A stretch of 64,000 nt of DNA, from the NCBI GenBank assembly GCA_022072455.1, contig JAJVHY010000012.1, positions 62,001 to 126,000 on the forward strand, read 5' to 3'. Positions 19,560 to 30,520 of the stretch are shown one piece after another. The stretch's first letter is position 1; every line of letters starts with the position of its first letter. The stretch is from Verrucomicrobiia bacterium (GTDB lineage: Bacteria; Verrucomicrobiota; Verrucomicrobiia; Palsa-1439). Below the pieces are notes generated by a model, which was not told where the DNA came from, searched no databases, and saw nothing but the letters and a program-made list of their open reading frames with translations. A program made the translations under genes and the position numbers.

Positions 19560-21323
19560 ATGAAACTCACCCCCCGCCTGCGCACAGTTATCGTGCTGGT
19601 GGGGTTTGCCGTCGTATTCACCGGCCTCTGCGTCAAAAGCTACCGGCAAAAATCGGCGACGTGGGACGAACCGCAACATGCCTTGCGCGGCATCCTTGGT
19701 TGGCGCGGCGACCACCGCATGGACCCCGAACACCCGCCCTTCCTGCGTCTCTGGGCGGCCCTGCCGGTCGCGTTCACTCCGAGTGTGAAGCTCGACACTG
19801 AGTTGATTGATAAAGTCAGCCCGGCTGACTGGGTCGGCAATGTCCAGTTCCAATACGCCCGGCATTTCCTGTACAAGGTCAATGACGCCGACTCGATCCT
19901 CTACCGCGAACGGTTCATGATCGTTCTGCTCGGCGTGTTACTCGGCTGTCTGCTGTTTGCGTGGATCAACGAATGGCTTGGTTTCTGGCCGGCTGTGGTG
20001 GCGTTGATGCTCTATGGTCTCGAACCCAACATCATGGCGCACGCGTCGCTGGTGACGACCGATTTCGGCGCGACCTGTTTCATGTTCGGCACCTTGTACT
20101 TCCTCTGGCGCAGCGCGCCACCGCAGAAGGTGAGAGCGACCGCAGCGCCGCGGCTTCTCCAGCGGGGCTTCACAATATTCAACACTGTCGGAGCCATCAC
20201 ATTCTTCACGTTGGCCATGGTCAGCAAATTCACCACCGTTCTCCTCATCCCGGCAATTATCATCCTCCTCGCTCTCACCGCGTACCGGCAGGCCAATCGC
20301 CGCCGTGCCCTTGCGATCGCCGCCGGTATTTTTTCCGGCATGCTGGCCACCACATGGTTTGCGATGTGGGCCGCGTACGGCTTCCGGTACGCTCCAAGTG
20401 CAAATCCGCACTGGCTCTTCCAATTCCAACAAGGCTCCCCTTTTGGCGACCACGTTCCCTTCATCGCCCGGCTCGCCGTCTGGGCCGACGACTACAAACT
20501 CCTGCCCAACGCCTGCACCCAAGGCTTCCTCCTCGGCCAAATCAAAGCCCAAGCCCGCGGCGCATACCTCTTCGGCGAAATCAGCTCCACCGGCTGGTGG
20601 TACTACTTCCCGGTCGCGTTCCTGCTCAAGACCCCGGCCGTTTTGCTGGTTTTCATTGCCGGGGGACTGACCGTCATGTTCGCCAAATGGCGTAAGCTCC
20701 TCAACACCCCCGTCTACATCCTGCTACCGAGCCTGATCATCGTCGGCATATCGATGACCCAAAAACTCAACATCGGCCTGCGTCACATCCTGCCGGTCTA
20801 TCCGCTCATGCTGATGGTGGCGGCCATCGCGGCGGCGTGGTTGATTCGCCGGAACTGGCGTGTCGCCATCGGTTGTCTCGCGGCCGCCATCGCGCTCCTG
20901 GCTGTGGAAGTGCGCCGCGCGTATCCGAGTCCCCTCGCCTTCTTCAACGTCTTTGTTGGCGGTCCCCAAAATGGCGACAAATATCTCGTCGATTCCAATC
21001 TCGATTGGGGGCAAGAACTCAAAGGCCTGAAACGGTGGATGGACTCCAACGAGGTCAAACACATCCACCTCTGTTATTTTGGTTCCGCCGACCCCGCCTA
21101 TTACGGCATCCAATACACACCGCTCCCCGGCAACGGCTTCATGGATGCCGGCAAATTGCCAACCGAGCCGGGTTATGTCGCCATTAGCGCCACCAATCTG
21201 CGCGGCGTCTATTTTACCGAACAACTCCGGCAATTCTACGCGCCACTCTTGAAGCAGAAACCCGTCCGCCGCATCGGCTACTCGATTTTGATTTACCGGG
21301 TGGATCGCCCGTGGTGGCAGTAA
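19560..21323 (+). CDS. GT39-like membrane glycosyltransferase
   Basis: A 587-residue integral membrane protein with many hydrophobic helices. The N-terminal extracytoplasmic loop carries the motif KSATWDEPQHALRG and DPEHPPFLRLW, typical of the PMT/ArnT-like glycosyltransferase family (GT39) that uses lipid-linked sugars. The C-terminal region contains SNLDWGQELKGLKRW, also seen in this group. Acceptor and donor are unknown. It lies between the nuclease and kdsB. Confidence 0.85.
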   Translation: MKLTPRLRTVIVLVGFAVVFTGLCVKSYRQKSATWDEPQHALRGILGWRGDHRMDPEHPPFLRLWAALPVAFTPSVKLDTELIDKVSPADWVGNVQFQYARHFLYKVNDADSILYRERFMIVLLGVLLGCLLFAWINEWLGFWPAVVALMLYGLEPNIMAHASLVTTDFGATCFMFGTLYFLWRSAPPQKVRATAAPRLLQRGFTIFNTVGAITFFTLAMVSKFTTVLLIPAIIILLALTAYRQANRRRALAIAAGIFSGMLATTWFAMWAAYGFRYAPSANPHWLFQFQQGSPFGDHVPFIARLAVWADDYKLLPNACTQGFLLGQIKAQARGAYLFGEISSTGWWYYFPVAFLLKTPAVLLVFIAGGLTVMFAKWRKLLNTPVYILLPSLIIVGISMTQKLNIGLRHILPVYPLMLMVAAIAAAWLIRRNWRVAIGCLAAAIALLAVEVRRAYPSPLAFFNVFVGGPQNGDKYLVDSNLDWGQELKGLKRWMDSNEVKHIHLCYFGSADPAYYGIQYTPLPGNGFMDAGKLPTEPGYVAISATNLRGVYFTEQLRQFYAPLLKQKPVRRIGYSILIYRVDRPWWQ

Positions 21324-21367
21324 AGTCATTTGCGCTCCGTGGCTGATTCTGTTACACGATATTCCCC

Positions 21368-23718
<2,351 letters not shown>

Positions 23719-23749
23719 ATTATAGCCACGGCGTGACTAGTCTGTGGTC

Positions 23750-24004
23750 ATGAAATCCGTCAAAGTCGCAACCTTGAAAAGTCAATTGAGCGAATACCTC
23801 GGCAAAGTTGAGGCTGGCGCAGAATTCGTCATCACTTCCCACAATCACCCCATCGCGCGCGTCGTCCCTTACCGCCCGCCCGCCAAACTCGAGATTCAAT
23901 TACCCATGCACCCGATGCGCGGTCTCAAGTCCCTGCGCGGTGTCCAGCCGCGGAAGCCCATTGATCCAGTCGCGCTCTTACTCGAGGAGCGGGACCGTCG
24001 TTGA
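23750..24004 (+). CDS. Antitoxin, Phd/YefM family
   Basis: An 84-residue antitoxin with the Phd/YefM N-terminal DNA-binding fold (MKSVKVATLKSQLSEYLGKV, SHNHPIARVVPY) and a short C-terminal arm (LLLEERDRR) expected to bind the toxin. It overlaps the PIN toxin gene by 4 nt. Such pairs autorepress through the antitoxin. It is inserted between pyrG and kdsA. Confidence 0.88.
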   Translation: MKSVKVATLKSQLSEYLGKVEAGAEFVITSHNHPIARVVPYRPPAKLEIQLPMHPMRGLKSLRGVQPRKPIDPVALLLEERDRR

Positions 24005-24417
24005 TTGTGTATTTGGATACATCAGTCGTTGTCCGGCACTTTCTGCGGCAACCGAACGGCTTATCATCGTGGGGGGCTTGGGAACAGGCGTACGCGAGCG
24101 TCCTCCTTCGAGTTGAAGCCGCGCGCACGTTTGACCGGTTGCGACTAGAATCCGTGATTGATGATGCCCAACGCGCTGAGTTGAACGAACAATTCCGGTA
24201 TCTCTATGACCGGCTGCATGTCGTGGGCTTGACCAATGACATTCTGGCTCGCGCAGCGCAGTCATTTTCCACCGTTATCGGAACACTCGACGCCTTGCAC
24301 CTCGCCACGGCGATGGCGGTTCAACAAGAAATACAAACACCCATTACATTACTCACCCATGATACCCGGCTTGCAGTGGCCGCTCAAAGCCAAGGGCTAA
24401 TCGTTAACGGAATCTAA
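24001..24417 (+). CDS. PIN-domain ribonuclease toxin (VapC-like)
   Basis: A 138-residue PIN-domain protein. The acidic metal-binding residues appear in MIVYLDTSVVVRHF (first Asp), VEAARTFDRL, IGTLDALHLATAM and LLTHDTRLAVAA. A TTG start at 24001 overlaps the antitoxin stop. It is a type II toxin cleaving RNA, probably tRNA; the target is not predictable here. Confidence 0.88.
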   Translation: MIVYLDTSVVVRHFLRQPNGLSSWGAWEQAYASVLLRVEAARTFDRLRLESVIDDAQRAELNEQFRYLYDRLHVVGLTNDILARAAQSFSTVIGTLDALHLATAMAVQQEIQTPITLLTHDTRLAVAAQSQGLIVNGI

Positions 24418-24424
24418 ACACTAT

Positions 24425-25240
24425 ATGAACACAGTTCACGTCGGCAAACTCACTCTCGGTGGCAATCGTGCGCCGCTCTTCATCATCGCCGGCCCGTGCG
24501 TAATCGAAGATGAAAAGATGGTCATGCACTGCGCGGAAACACTGGCCGGCATCTGTGCCGACTTGAAGCTGCCGTACATCTTCAAAGCCAGTTTCGACAA
24601 AGCCAATCGCACTGCCGGTGCCAGCTTCCGCGGCCCGGGTCTGAAACGTGGTCTCGCTGTTTTGGCAAAGGTGAAAAACAAGTTCGGCTTGCCGGTCTTG
24701 ACGGATATCCACAGCATCGAACAATGCAGGCCAGCGGCCGCGGTCTGCGACATCCTCCAAATCCCGGCCTTCCTCTGCCGGCAGACTGATCTCATCCAAG
24801 CCGCCGCCCGCACCGGCAAGTGCATCAATGTGAAGAAGGGTCAGTTCCTTTCCCCCGGTGACGCCAAACATGCCATCGCCAAAGTCGAAGCCGCCGGCAA
24901 CAAAAACATCTTACTCACCGAACGCGGCACCACCTTCGGCTACGGCAACCTTGTCGTGGACATGCGCGCGCTCGCCATCATGCGTGAATATGGTTACCCG
25001 GTCGTGTTCGACGCCACGCACAGCGTCCAAATGCCGGGCGCAGGTGGTTATACCGGCGGCGATCGACGGATGGCCCCCGTCCTGGCGCGCGCGGCAGTCG
25101 CAGCCGGTTGTGACGGCGTTTTCCTCGAAGCCCACCCGAATCCCGACAAAGCCAAGAGTGATGCCGCCAACCAGTTGCCGCTGACGCAAGTGAAGTCACT
25201 GCTCACGGCCTTGCGCGACCTGCACGCCGTGGTCGGCTAA
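24425..25240 (+). CDS. kdsA: 3-deoxy-8-phosphooctulonate synthase
   Basis: Makes Kdo-8-phosphate from arabinose-5-phosphate and PEP. 271 residues with LFIIAGPCVIEDEKMVM, FKASFDKANRT, KKGQFLSPGDAKHAI, RGTTFGYGNLVVDMR and FDATHSVQMPG. The presence of a cysteine in IIAGPCVI and of a conserved His-Cys set suggests a metal-dependent form, which is not certain. It closes the kdsB-pyrG-[toxin-antitoxin]-kdsA set. Confidence 0.97.
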   Translation: MNTVHVGKLTLGGNRAPLFIIAGPCVIEDEKMVMHCAETLAGICADLKLPYIFKASFDKANRTAGASFRGPGLKRGLAVLAKVKNKFGLPVLTDIHSIEQCRPAAAVCDILQIPAFLCRQTDLIQAAARTGKCINVKKGQFLSPGDAKHAIAKVEAAGNKNILLTERGTTFGYGNLVVDMRALAIMREYGYPVVFDATHSVQMPGAGGYTGGDRRMAPVLARAAVAAGCDGVFLEAHPNPDKAKSDAANQLPLTQVKSLLTALRDLHAVVG

Positions 25241-26934
25241 TTCGGCCAATCCGGCACCGCGTGCTCGCGCACCCGGAGAAACTGGAACGAATTGGTTATG
25301 CCGACTGTCGGATAACCCCACCGGCGCACTTCCACGGGCAAGGTCACAACATTGCTCCACGTCATGCCGGAAGTGAAGCTGGTGTTGGTCACACCTTCCA
25401 CCGAATACGTCCGCAGCCGGTAACTCGTCCACGTCAAAAGATTGCTCTTACCGGCCACCTGCAGCGCGGTGATCCGCGGCGCCGGCAACACCGTATTCGG
25501 CTCGTCGCTCGTCGGGAAAAGAAACGTGAAACATCGCGGCGAACGGACATCCCACCATTGTTCACTGTGCCAGTGGCCGTAGCCGATGGTGTGATCGAGG
25601 TCGTCGTTCAAGACGTAGCCGTTGCGTAACAACTGATCGCGTTCGCTCAGCGTCTCCAATAACGAATCGGTGTCCTCCTCGGCCGTGCTGCCGGCGGTGT
25701 CTTTGTTGCCGCTATCGAGATAGATCCGAATCGGGCGTTTCGTGTCGGGCGCGGGGATCGGTTGACAGACCCAGAACGATGACGACAGCGCCCCGATTTT
25801 GCCGAACGTGCCGGGAGACTGCCAACCGAGATACGCCGAGATCAGCCCGCCCATCGAAGACCCCAACACGCCGGTGTTGGAGGCGTTGGTCAAAGTCCGG
25901 TAGTTGGCGTCAATGAGCGGTTTGAGTTGATTGATGAGGAAGTCCGCGTACTGCGCGCCCAGTGCCGTCCCGCCCGACGGCGCTGAACAGCCGGGCGGCG
26001 TGTACTCACGGAGCCGGTTGCTGCTGCTGTCCACGCCGACGAGGATCGTCTCGCGCATCTTGCCGTACCGGATGAGATTATTGGCGTTGGTGTCGGCATG
26101 CCAGCTCCCAAAACTGCCCATGTCCAAGAACAGGTTTTGACCGTCGTGGAGATAGAATACCGGATAGCGTTTGCCGGTATTTTCGTTGTAACCACGCGGC
26201 AGATAAACGCGGATCGTGCGCGCCGCGAGACCGTTGCTCGGAGTAATCTCGAATGTCTCCACGCGGTTCGTTGAAACGAATGCCGGCGGCCAGTAGTTGT
26301 AAACCTGACCGTTCCGCACCGCACACGCATCGAGCGGCGTCTCATAATTGCGCCCCGGCACGAGATCGGGATTGTCGTAGTTGCCGAGATTGTCGGTGAA
26401 CACGAAGGTCAGATTCGTCTCGCCCGTTTGATTCAACCCATCCACACGCCACAGCCCATTACTGACCGGCACCATCGCGCGGACTGTGAAATTGCTGGTG
26501 GCGGTGTTCGAGAAGAGAATCGAAACGCTTGACCAACTGGAGAAATAAAAAACCGTCTTACCGGCAAAGGGCGCGGGTGGCCCGGGCGGTACGCTGCCGG
26601 TGCGATTCGCGCCCGGCTCGTAGATGATGTTGGCGGCGTTGCTGTAACACGTCGCGCAATCGTCTCGTTTCACAAACTTGTACTCAAAATTCGTCCCCTC
26701 CGGTAGGCCGATGGTCACCGCCCAATCGCAGGTTGCCCCGCTACAATTGCTCGGTACCATCTTGATGGCGCGGGTCGGATTCCAGTTCCCGAGTTGGGGG
26801 ATGCTGCCGAGAATGAACACACTCTGGCCAAACGTCGTGCTGGTCGTGTTCGTGAATTGGACTGGCACTTCAGCCGGTCCGGCAAACACACCAGTGGTTA
26901 AATGGAGACTGAGTATAAAACCGAGACCCCTCAC
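25237..26934 (-). CDS. Secreted esterase with N-terminal CBM20-like starch-binding domain
   Basis: A 565-residue exported protein (signal MRGLGFILSLHLTTGVFA). Residues about 20-115 match a CBM20 starch-binding domain (PVQFTNTTSTTFGQSVFILGS and NWNPTRAIKM). The rest is an esterase D/Fes-like alpha/beta hydrolase with the oxyanion/His strand YPVFYLHDGQNLF and the nucleophile elbow GVLGSSMGGLISAY. A C-terminal beta-rich segment follows. It may act on ester-substituted polysaccharide; substrate unknown. It ends 4 nt inside the kdsA 3' end (convergent). Confidence 0.82.
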   Translation of the reverse strand: MRGLGFILSLHLTTGVFAGPAEVPVQFTNTTSTTFGQSVFILGSIPQLGNWNPTRAIKMVPSNCSGATCDWAVTIGLPEGTNFEYKFVKRDDCATCYSNAANIIYEPGANRTGSVPPGPPAPFAGKTVFYFSSWSSVSILFSNTATSNFTVRAMVPVSNGLWRVDGLNQTGETNLTFVFTDNLGNYDNPDLVPGRNYETPLDACAVRNGQVYNYWPPAFVSTNRVETFEITPSNGLAARTIRVYLPRGYNENTGKRYPVFYLHDGQNLFLDMGSFGSWHADTNANNLIRYGKMRETILVGVDSSSNRLREYTPPGCSAPSGGTALGAQYADFLINQLKPLIDANYRTLTNASNTGVLGSSMGGLISAYLGWQSPGTFGKIGALSSSFWVCQPIPAPDTKRPIRIYLDSGNKDTAGSTAEEDTDSLLETLSERDQLLRNGYVLNDDLDHTIGYGHWHSEQWWDVRSPRCFTFLFPTSDEPNTVLPAPRITALQVAGKSNLLTWTSYRLRTYSVEGVTNTSFTSGMTWSNVVTLPVEVRRWGYPTVGITNSFQFLRVREHAVPDWPN

Positions 26935-26958
26935 GCCGATGACCTTAGCAGCGTGAGG

Positions 26959-27456
26959 TTACTCCAGCAAGCGTATGAGTGACCGGAAGGCATTGCGTTG
27001 TCCCTCGCGCAGGCTTCGCGGTGCCATTCCAACCATGCCGACGCTGGCAATGTCGCGGCTCGCGTCCCACTCCCGACGTAATGATTTTTCACTCCGGTAA
27101 TTACTCCGTGCCAACGCCACCACCATGTTCTCCAACTCGGCAGCATCGAGCCAGACTGATTCGCAGCGGTCGCACCGGTCAATTTGGATCGCTGCCAAGC
27201 CCATGTAGCCGTACTTCTCCAGCGGCGCCACGCATTTTGGGCAACGCAACAGGGGCTCGTGTTGCCAGTTTTCCGGCGCGACAAATTCCGCTTTTTCCGC
27301 CGTGGCCGCCGGGATCGCGCGCCAACTCCGATCAAGAATACTCACCAAGTCAGCATGCCGGACAAAAACACCATGGCAGGGCTGACAGACTGCGACGGAG
27401 AATTCATCGACTTGGTTGTCCACCAATTCCTGCCGGCAGCGGGGACAGATGGCCAT
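26959..27456 (-). CDS. TFIIB-type zinc-ribbon protein
   Basis: A 165-residue protein with two zf-TFIIB-like ribbons. The first is MAICPRCRQELVD ... VCQPCHGVFV, the second LRCPKCVAPLEKY ... IDRCDRCESVWLDAAELE, the WLD.gE ending being typical of that family. Function unknown. Directly upstream of it on the same strand lies mutL, whose stop overlaps its start by one base. Confidence 0.85.
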   Translation of the reverse strand: MAICPRCRQELVDNQVDEFSVAVCQPCHGVFVRHADLVSILDRSWRAIPAATAEKAEFVAPENWQHEPLLRCPKCVAPLEKYGYMGLAAIQIDRCDRCESVWLDAAELENMVVALARSNYRSEKSLRREWDASRDIASVGMVGMAPRSLREGQRNAFRSLIRLLE

Positions 27457-29192
27457 CAGACTTTTCTCCCGAACTTCTTGTCCAGCTCCGCATACGACAT
27501 CTGAATCAACGTCGGCCGACCATGCGGACAGGTGTACGGCAAGTCACATTGGTGAAGCTGCTCCAGCAACGCGCGCAACTCGTCGCCCTTGAGCGGGTCG
27601 CGCGCTTTCACCGCGTGCCGGCAGACGGTCGTCGCAATCTTATCTTCGCCCAACCGGCGGGCGTGAACTTGTTCACCAGTCTGCCGTAGTTCATCCACGA
27701 TGTTCCGGAAAATCTGCGGGAGGTTTTCGGTGGAAAAATACGGCGGCAAGGCATCCACCAGAAACGTTTTGTCACCAAACTCGCTGACGCCCATGCCGAG
27801 TTTGTGCAACGTCGCGAGATTGGCATTCAGGAAAGTCGCATCCCGCGGGTCCACTTCGACTGTGACCGGCAAGAGCAGTTTCTGGGACGGCGCGTTGCCG
27901 GCGGCAAGTTCCTTGAGCATTTTCTCGAACAACACGCGTTCGTGCGCCGCGTGCTGATCCATGAGCACGAGTCCTTCTGGTGACTCGATCAGCACGTAGA
28001 GTTTGCCGATGACGCCAAGAATGCGCCACCGACCTTCTTCGGTTTGGACTTCGGCGGAGGCGGGAGCTTGGGCTGGAAATTCCATTACCGGTTGCTGGTA
28101 GGGACGAGCCGCCGGCTCGTCCGTGGCCGACGCCATCCCGAGCGGACGAGCCGCCGGCTCGTCCCTACCGGAAAATTGCGGCCAGCCGACATTTGTGACC
28201 GGTTGAAATCTCTCACCGGACGGTTCGAGCGCCTTGCGCACCGCGTTGATCACCGCTTGCCGGACGGCGTACTCATCCCGGAACCGCACCTCGCGCTTGG
28301 CCGGGTGGATATTGACGTCCACGAGTTCAGGATCAATCTCGATGAACAAAAACGTGACGGGATACCGGCTTTTCATCAATGCCGTGTGGTACCCTTCGAG
28401 CAACGCGTAGTTGATGCCTTTGCTCTCGACCGGCCGGCCATTCACGAACACGTGTTGCTGACTGCGATCGGCGCGACTGATGCCGGGTTTACCAACATAG
28501 CCGGTAATATCCGGCCCCGGTAATGGCAGGAGTTGCTCGACCAGTTGGTTGCCGTACAGCTCGCGGAGCCGGTCGGCCAGCTTGCCGGCAGGGGCGAGGT
28601 TGAAACGTTCGCGGTCGTCCACGATCAAGCGAAACGCCACGGCGGGATGGGCCAAGGCGCAAAGCGTAACGATGTGTTCGATGTGGCCGGTCTCGGTTGG
28701 TTCGGAGCGGAGGAACTTGCGACGCGCCGGGAGGTTGAAGAAGAGATTGCGGACTTCGATGGTCGTGCCTTCGGCGGTGCCGGTGTCCTGCACGGTGAGA
28801 ATTTTGCCGCCGGCAATTTCGATCTGTGTGCCGCTGAGTGCGCCGCGTTCGCGGGATGTCAGGGTGAACCGTGAGACGGCGGCGATGCTGGGCAAAGCTT
28901 CGCCGCGAAAACCGAGCGACCGGATACTGGCGAGGTCTTCGGCTTTGGAAATTTTGCTGGTGGCGTGACGTTCGAGCGCGAGCAGCGCGTCGTCGCGGCT
29001 CATGCCCCAGCCGTCATCAGCGACAACGACCGCCGAACGGCCACCGGCTTTGATCGTAACTGAGATGCGCCGGGCGTCGGCGTCGAGGGCGTTCTCGACG
29101 AGTTCCTTGACGACCGAGGCCGGGCGTTCGATGACTTCGCCGGCCGCGATTTGATTCGCGACGTGCTCGGGGAGAAGCCGGATGCGGTTCAC
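27456..29192 (-). CDS. mutL: DNA mismatch repair protein MutL
   Basis: Mismatch repair matchmaker. 578 residues with the GHKL ATPase N-terminus (MNRIRLLPEHVANQIAAGEV, ELVENALDADA, DDGWGM, GFRGEALPSI) and the C-terminal dimerisation domain, which contains LMDQHAAHERV and CPHGRPTLIQM near the end. The linker includes two in-frame copies of DEPAARP encoded by a double palindrome (see repeat feature). Between gene and downstream zinc-ribbon protein there is a one-base overlap. Confidence 0.96.
   Translation of the reverse strand: MNRIRLLPEHVANQIAAGEVIERPASVVKELVENALDADARRISVTIKAGGRSAVVVADDGWGMSRDDALLALERHATSKISKAEDLASIRSLGFRGEALPSIAAVSRFTLTSRERGALSGTQIEIAGGKILTVQDTGTAEGTTIEVRNLFFNLPARRKFLRSEPTETGHIEHIVTLCALAHPAVAFRLIVDDRERFNLAPAGKLADRLRELYGNQLVEQLLPLPGPDITGYVGKPGISRADRSQQHVFVNGRPVESKGINYALLEGYHTALMKSRYPVTFLFIEIDPELVDVNIHPAKREVRFRDEYAVRQAVINAVRKALEPSGERFQPVTNVGWPQFSGRDEPAARPLGMASATDEPAARPYQQPVMEFPAQAPASAEVQTEEGRWRILGVIGKLYVLIESPEGLVLMDQHAAHERVLFEKMLKELAAGNAPSQKLLLPVTVEVDPRDATFLNANLATLHKLGMGVSEFGDKTFLVDALPPYFSTENLPQIFRNIVDELRQTGEQVHARRLGEDKIATTVCRHAVKARDPLKGDELRALLEQLHQCDLPYTCPHGRPTLIQMSYAELDKKFGRKV
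28097..28169. repeat. Double REP-like palindrome inside mutL
   Basis: Two copies of an inverted repeat with arms GGACGAGCC and GGCTCGTCC around a gcc loop lie at 28102-28122 and 28144-28164. They are flanked outside by GGTAGGG and CCCTACC, making the whole unit itself an inverted repeat of about 73 bp. It sits in the mutL linker and is translated in frame as two DEPAARP peptides. The layout resembles a BIME of paired REP units; such palindromes are usually intergenic. Confidence 0.75.
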
Positions 29193-29197
29193 GACGG

Positions 29198-30334
29198 TTA
29201 AAACTGTTTTTCGACGCCGAGGGCGATTTCATGCCCGCCCCGGTCACCGTTGCGAACGGCGTTCAGGCCGTAGCCGTAGCTGACGAGCATATCCAAGTTG
29301 CGCCCCAGCCGAAAACTGACCCCGGTGCCGACGCCAATATAGTTGTGGTATTCGCGCGCCAGGGGTGCCACGCCGCGCGCGCGGGCCCAATCGCCGTAAA
29401 AATGCAGGGCAAGGTTCGACTTCTCGTGGACCGGCACGCTCAGCGCGAGATTCGACATGAGAAACCGGTCGGTGAATAGTTCGCGGAGATAGTAGCCGTG
29501 GAGGGTGTACGCAAACGGGTCAATGTTGACGAGGTTGCCGCCGAGTTTCCAGGCGCTGAGTTGGTCGATGTCGTTGCCATACCCACCGCAAACCCGCGCG
29601 CCAATCGTGACCGGCCCCGCCGGCAGGCGCGCCCCGAGCGAACCGAAGACATGCTGATATTCACTGTGCCGGCCATAAACAACCGTTGGGACCGTCGGGC
29701 CAAATTGCTCAAACCCCGTCCGGTAATTCGCGTCAAGACCGATGTACAACTCCGCACCACGTTTTGAGAGCAACCCCGGTTCGATCCCGCCAAAGCGGAG
29801 TTCGGCTTGCGCGGTTTGGACGAAGAAATCCGTTGGGACCGTGAAGGTCGGCGCGGTAACGCTTTTATCGCGGTAGTAAAACTGCGTGATGAAATACGAC
29901 GCGCGCACGTTCAATGGCAACGGCGTCGGATTCGGGATCGTCTGGTTGATAAAAACCCTGCCGCCGACGTCATCACCATCGAACGTCTGCTGTGCGAGGC
30001 GTTCGCCTTTGACGTAAGGCGTGATCCCGTCGAGGTAAACCCCGCCGCCCGCGCCGAGGCCAATCGCGGTATTGGTATTGCCGCCGACGTAGTAGCTGAA
30101 CTCCGAGTCCACATAGACGCCGGCATAAATCACGCGGAGCGCGGTGTTCGTCCACGGGTAGTGGTTCTCGTTGAACCAAAAGTAGCCGAATCCACCGAGC
30201 GTCTCTTCGCTTTGATAAATAGCCGCGCCGGTTTGGAAGGTGAGAGTGCGTCGGTGTTCGATGTCCACTTGAGCAACGGCGGCAGCGGTGAACAACGAAA
30301 ACGCGACCGCCACGAAAAAGTTTCGGAGGTGCAT
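29198..30334 (-). CDS. Outer-membrane beta-barrel-like protein
   Basis: Starting at MHLRNFFVAVAFSLF (signal peptide ending about AAAVAQ; GGAGG just before the ATG) it has 378 residues. Alternating amphipathic strands with many aromatic girdle residues (SYFITQFYYRDK, LHFYGDWARARG) and a terminal Phe (GHEIALGVEKQF) are typical of outer-membrane barrels assembled by BamA. No specific family was recognised. It ends 6 nt after the mutL start region. Confidence 0.75.
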   Translation of the reverse strand: MHLRNFFVAVAFSLFTAAAVAQVDIEHRRTLTFQTGAAIYQSEETLGGFGYFWFNENHYPWTNTALRVIYAGVYVDSEFSYYVGGNTNTAIGLGAGGGVYLDGITPYVKGERLAQQTFDGDDVGGRVFINQTIPNPTPLPLNVRASYFITQFYYRDKSVTAPTFTVPTDFFVQTAQAELRFGGIEPGLLSKRGAELYIGLDANYRTGFEQFGPTVPTVVYGRHSEYQHVFGSLGARLPAGPVTIGARVCGGYGNDIDQLSAWKLGGNLVNIDPFAYTLHGYYLRELFTDRFLMSNLALSVPVHEKSNLALHFYGDWARARGVAPLAREYHNYIGVGTGVSFRLGRNLDMLVSYGYGLNAVRNGDRGGHEIALGVEKQF

Positions 30335-30443
30335 GGCGTCGCAGGATAGCGGGCAGAGAAGTGATTGCAATGCAAAACACACCTCCGGCAAGTCGCTTGA
30401 CCGCCCTCGGCGGCAATGCTAAACACACCACGCACTATGGATG

Positions 30444-30520
30444 GTGGCCGTAGCTCAGCCTGGTAGAGCTCCAGATTGTGGATCTGGCTGTCGCGGGTTC
30501 AAATCCCGTCGGTCACCCCA
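30444..30520 (+). tRNA. tRNA-His (GTG anticodon)
   Basis: Cloverleaf visible: acceptor GTGGCCG with 3' partner CGGTCAC, D arm AGCTCAGCCTGGTAGAGCT, anticodon arm CCAGA-TTGTGGA-TCTGG (anticodon GTG), T arm GCGGG-TTCAAAT-CCCGT, and an encoded CCA. An extra G at -1 (30444) opposite C73 is the identity element of tRNA-His. The 3' end is overlapped by the serine recombinase gene on the minus strand. Confidence 0.95.
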
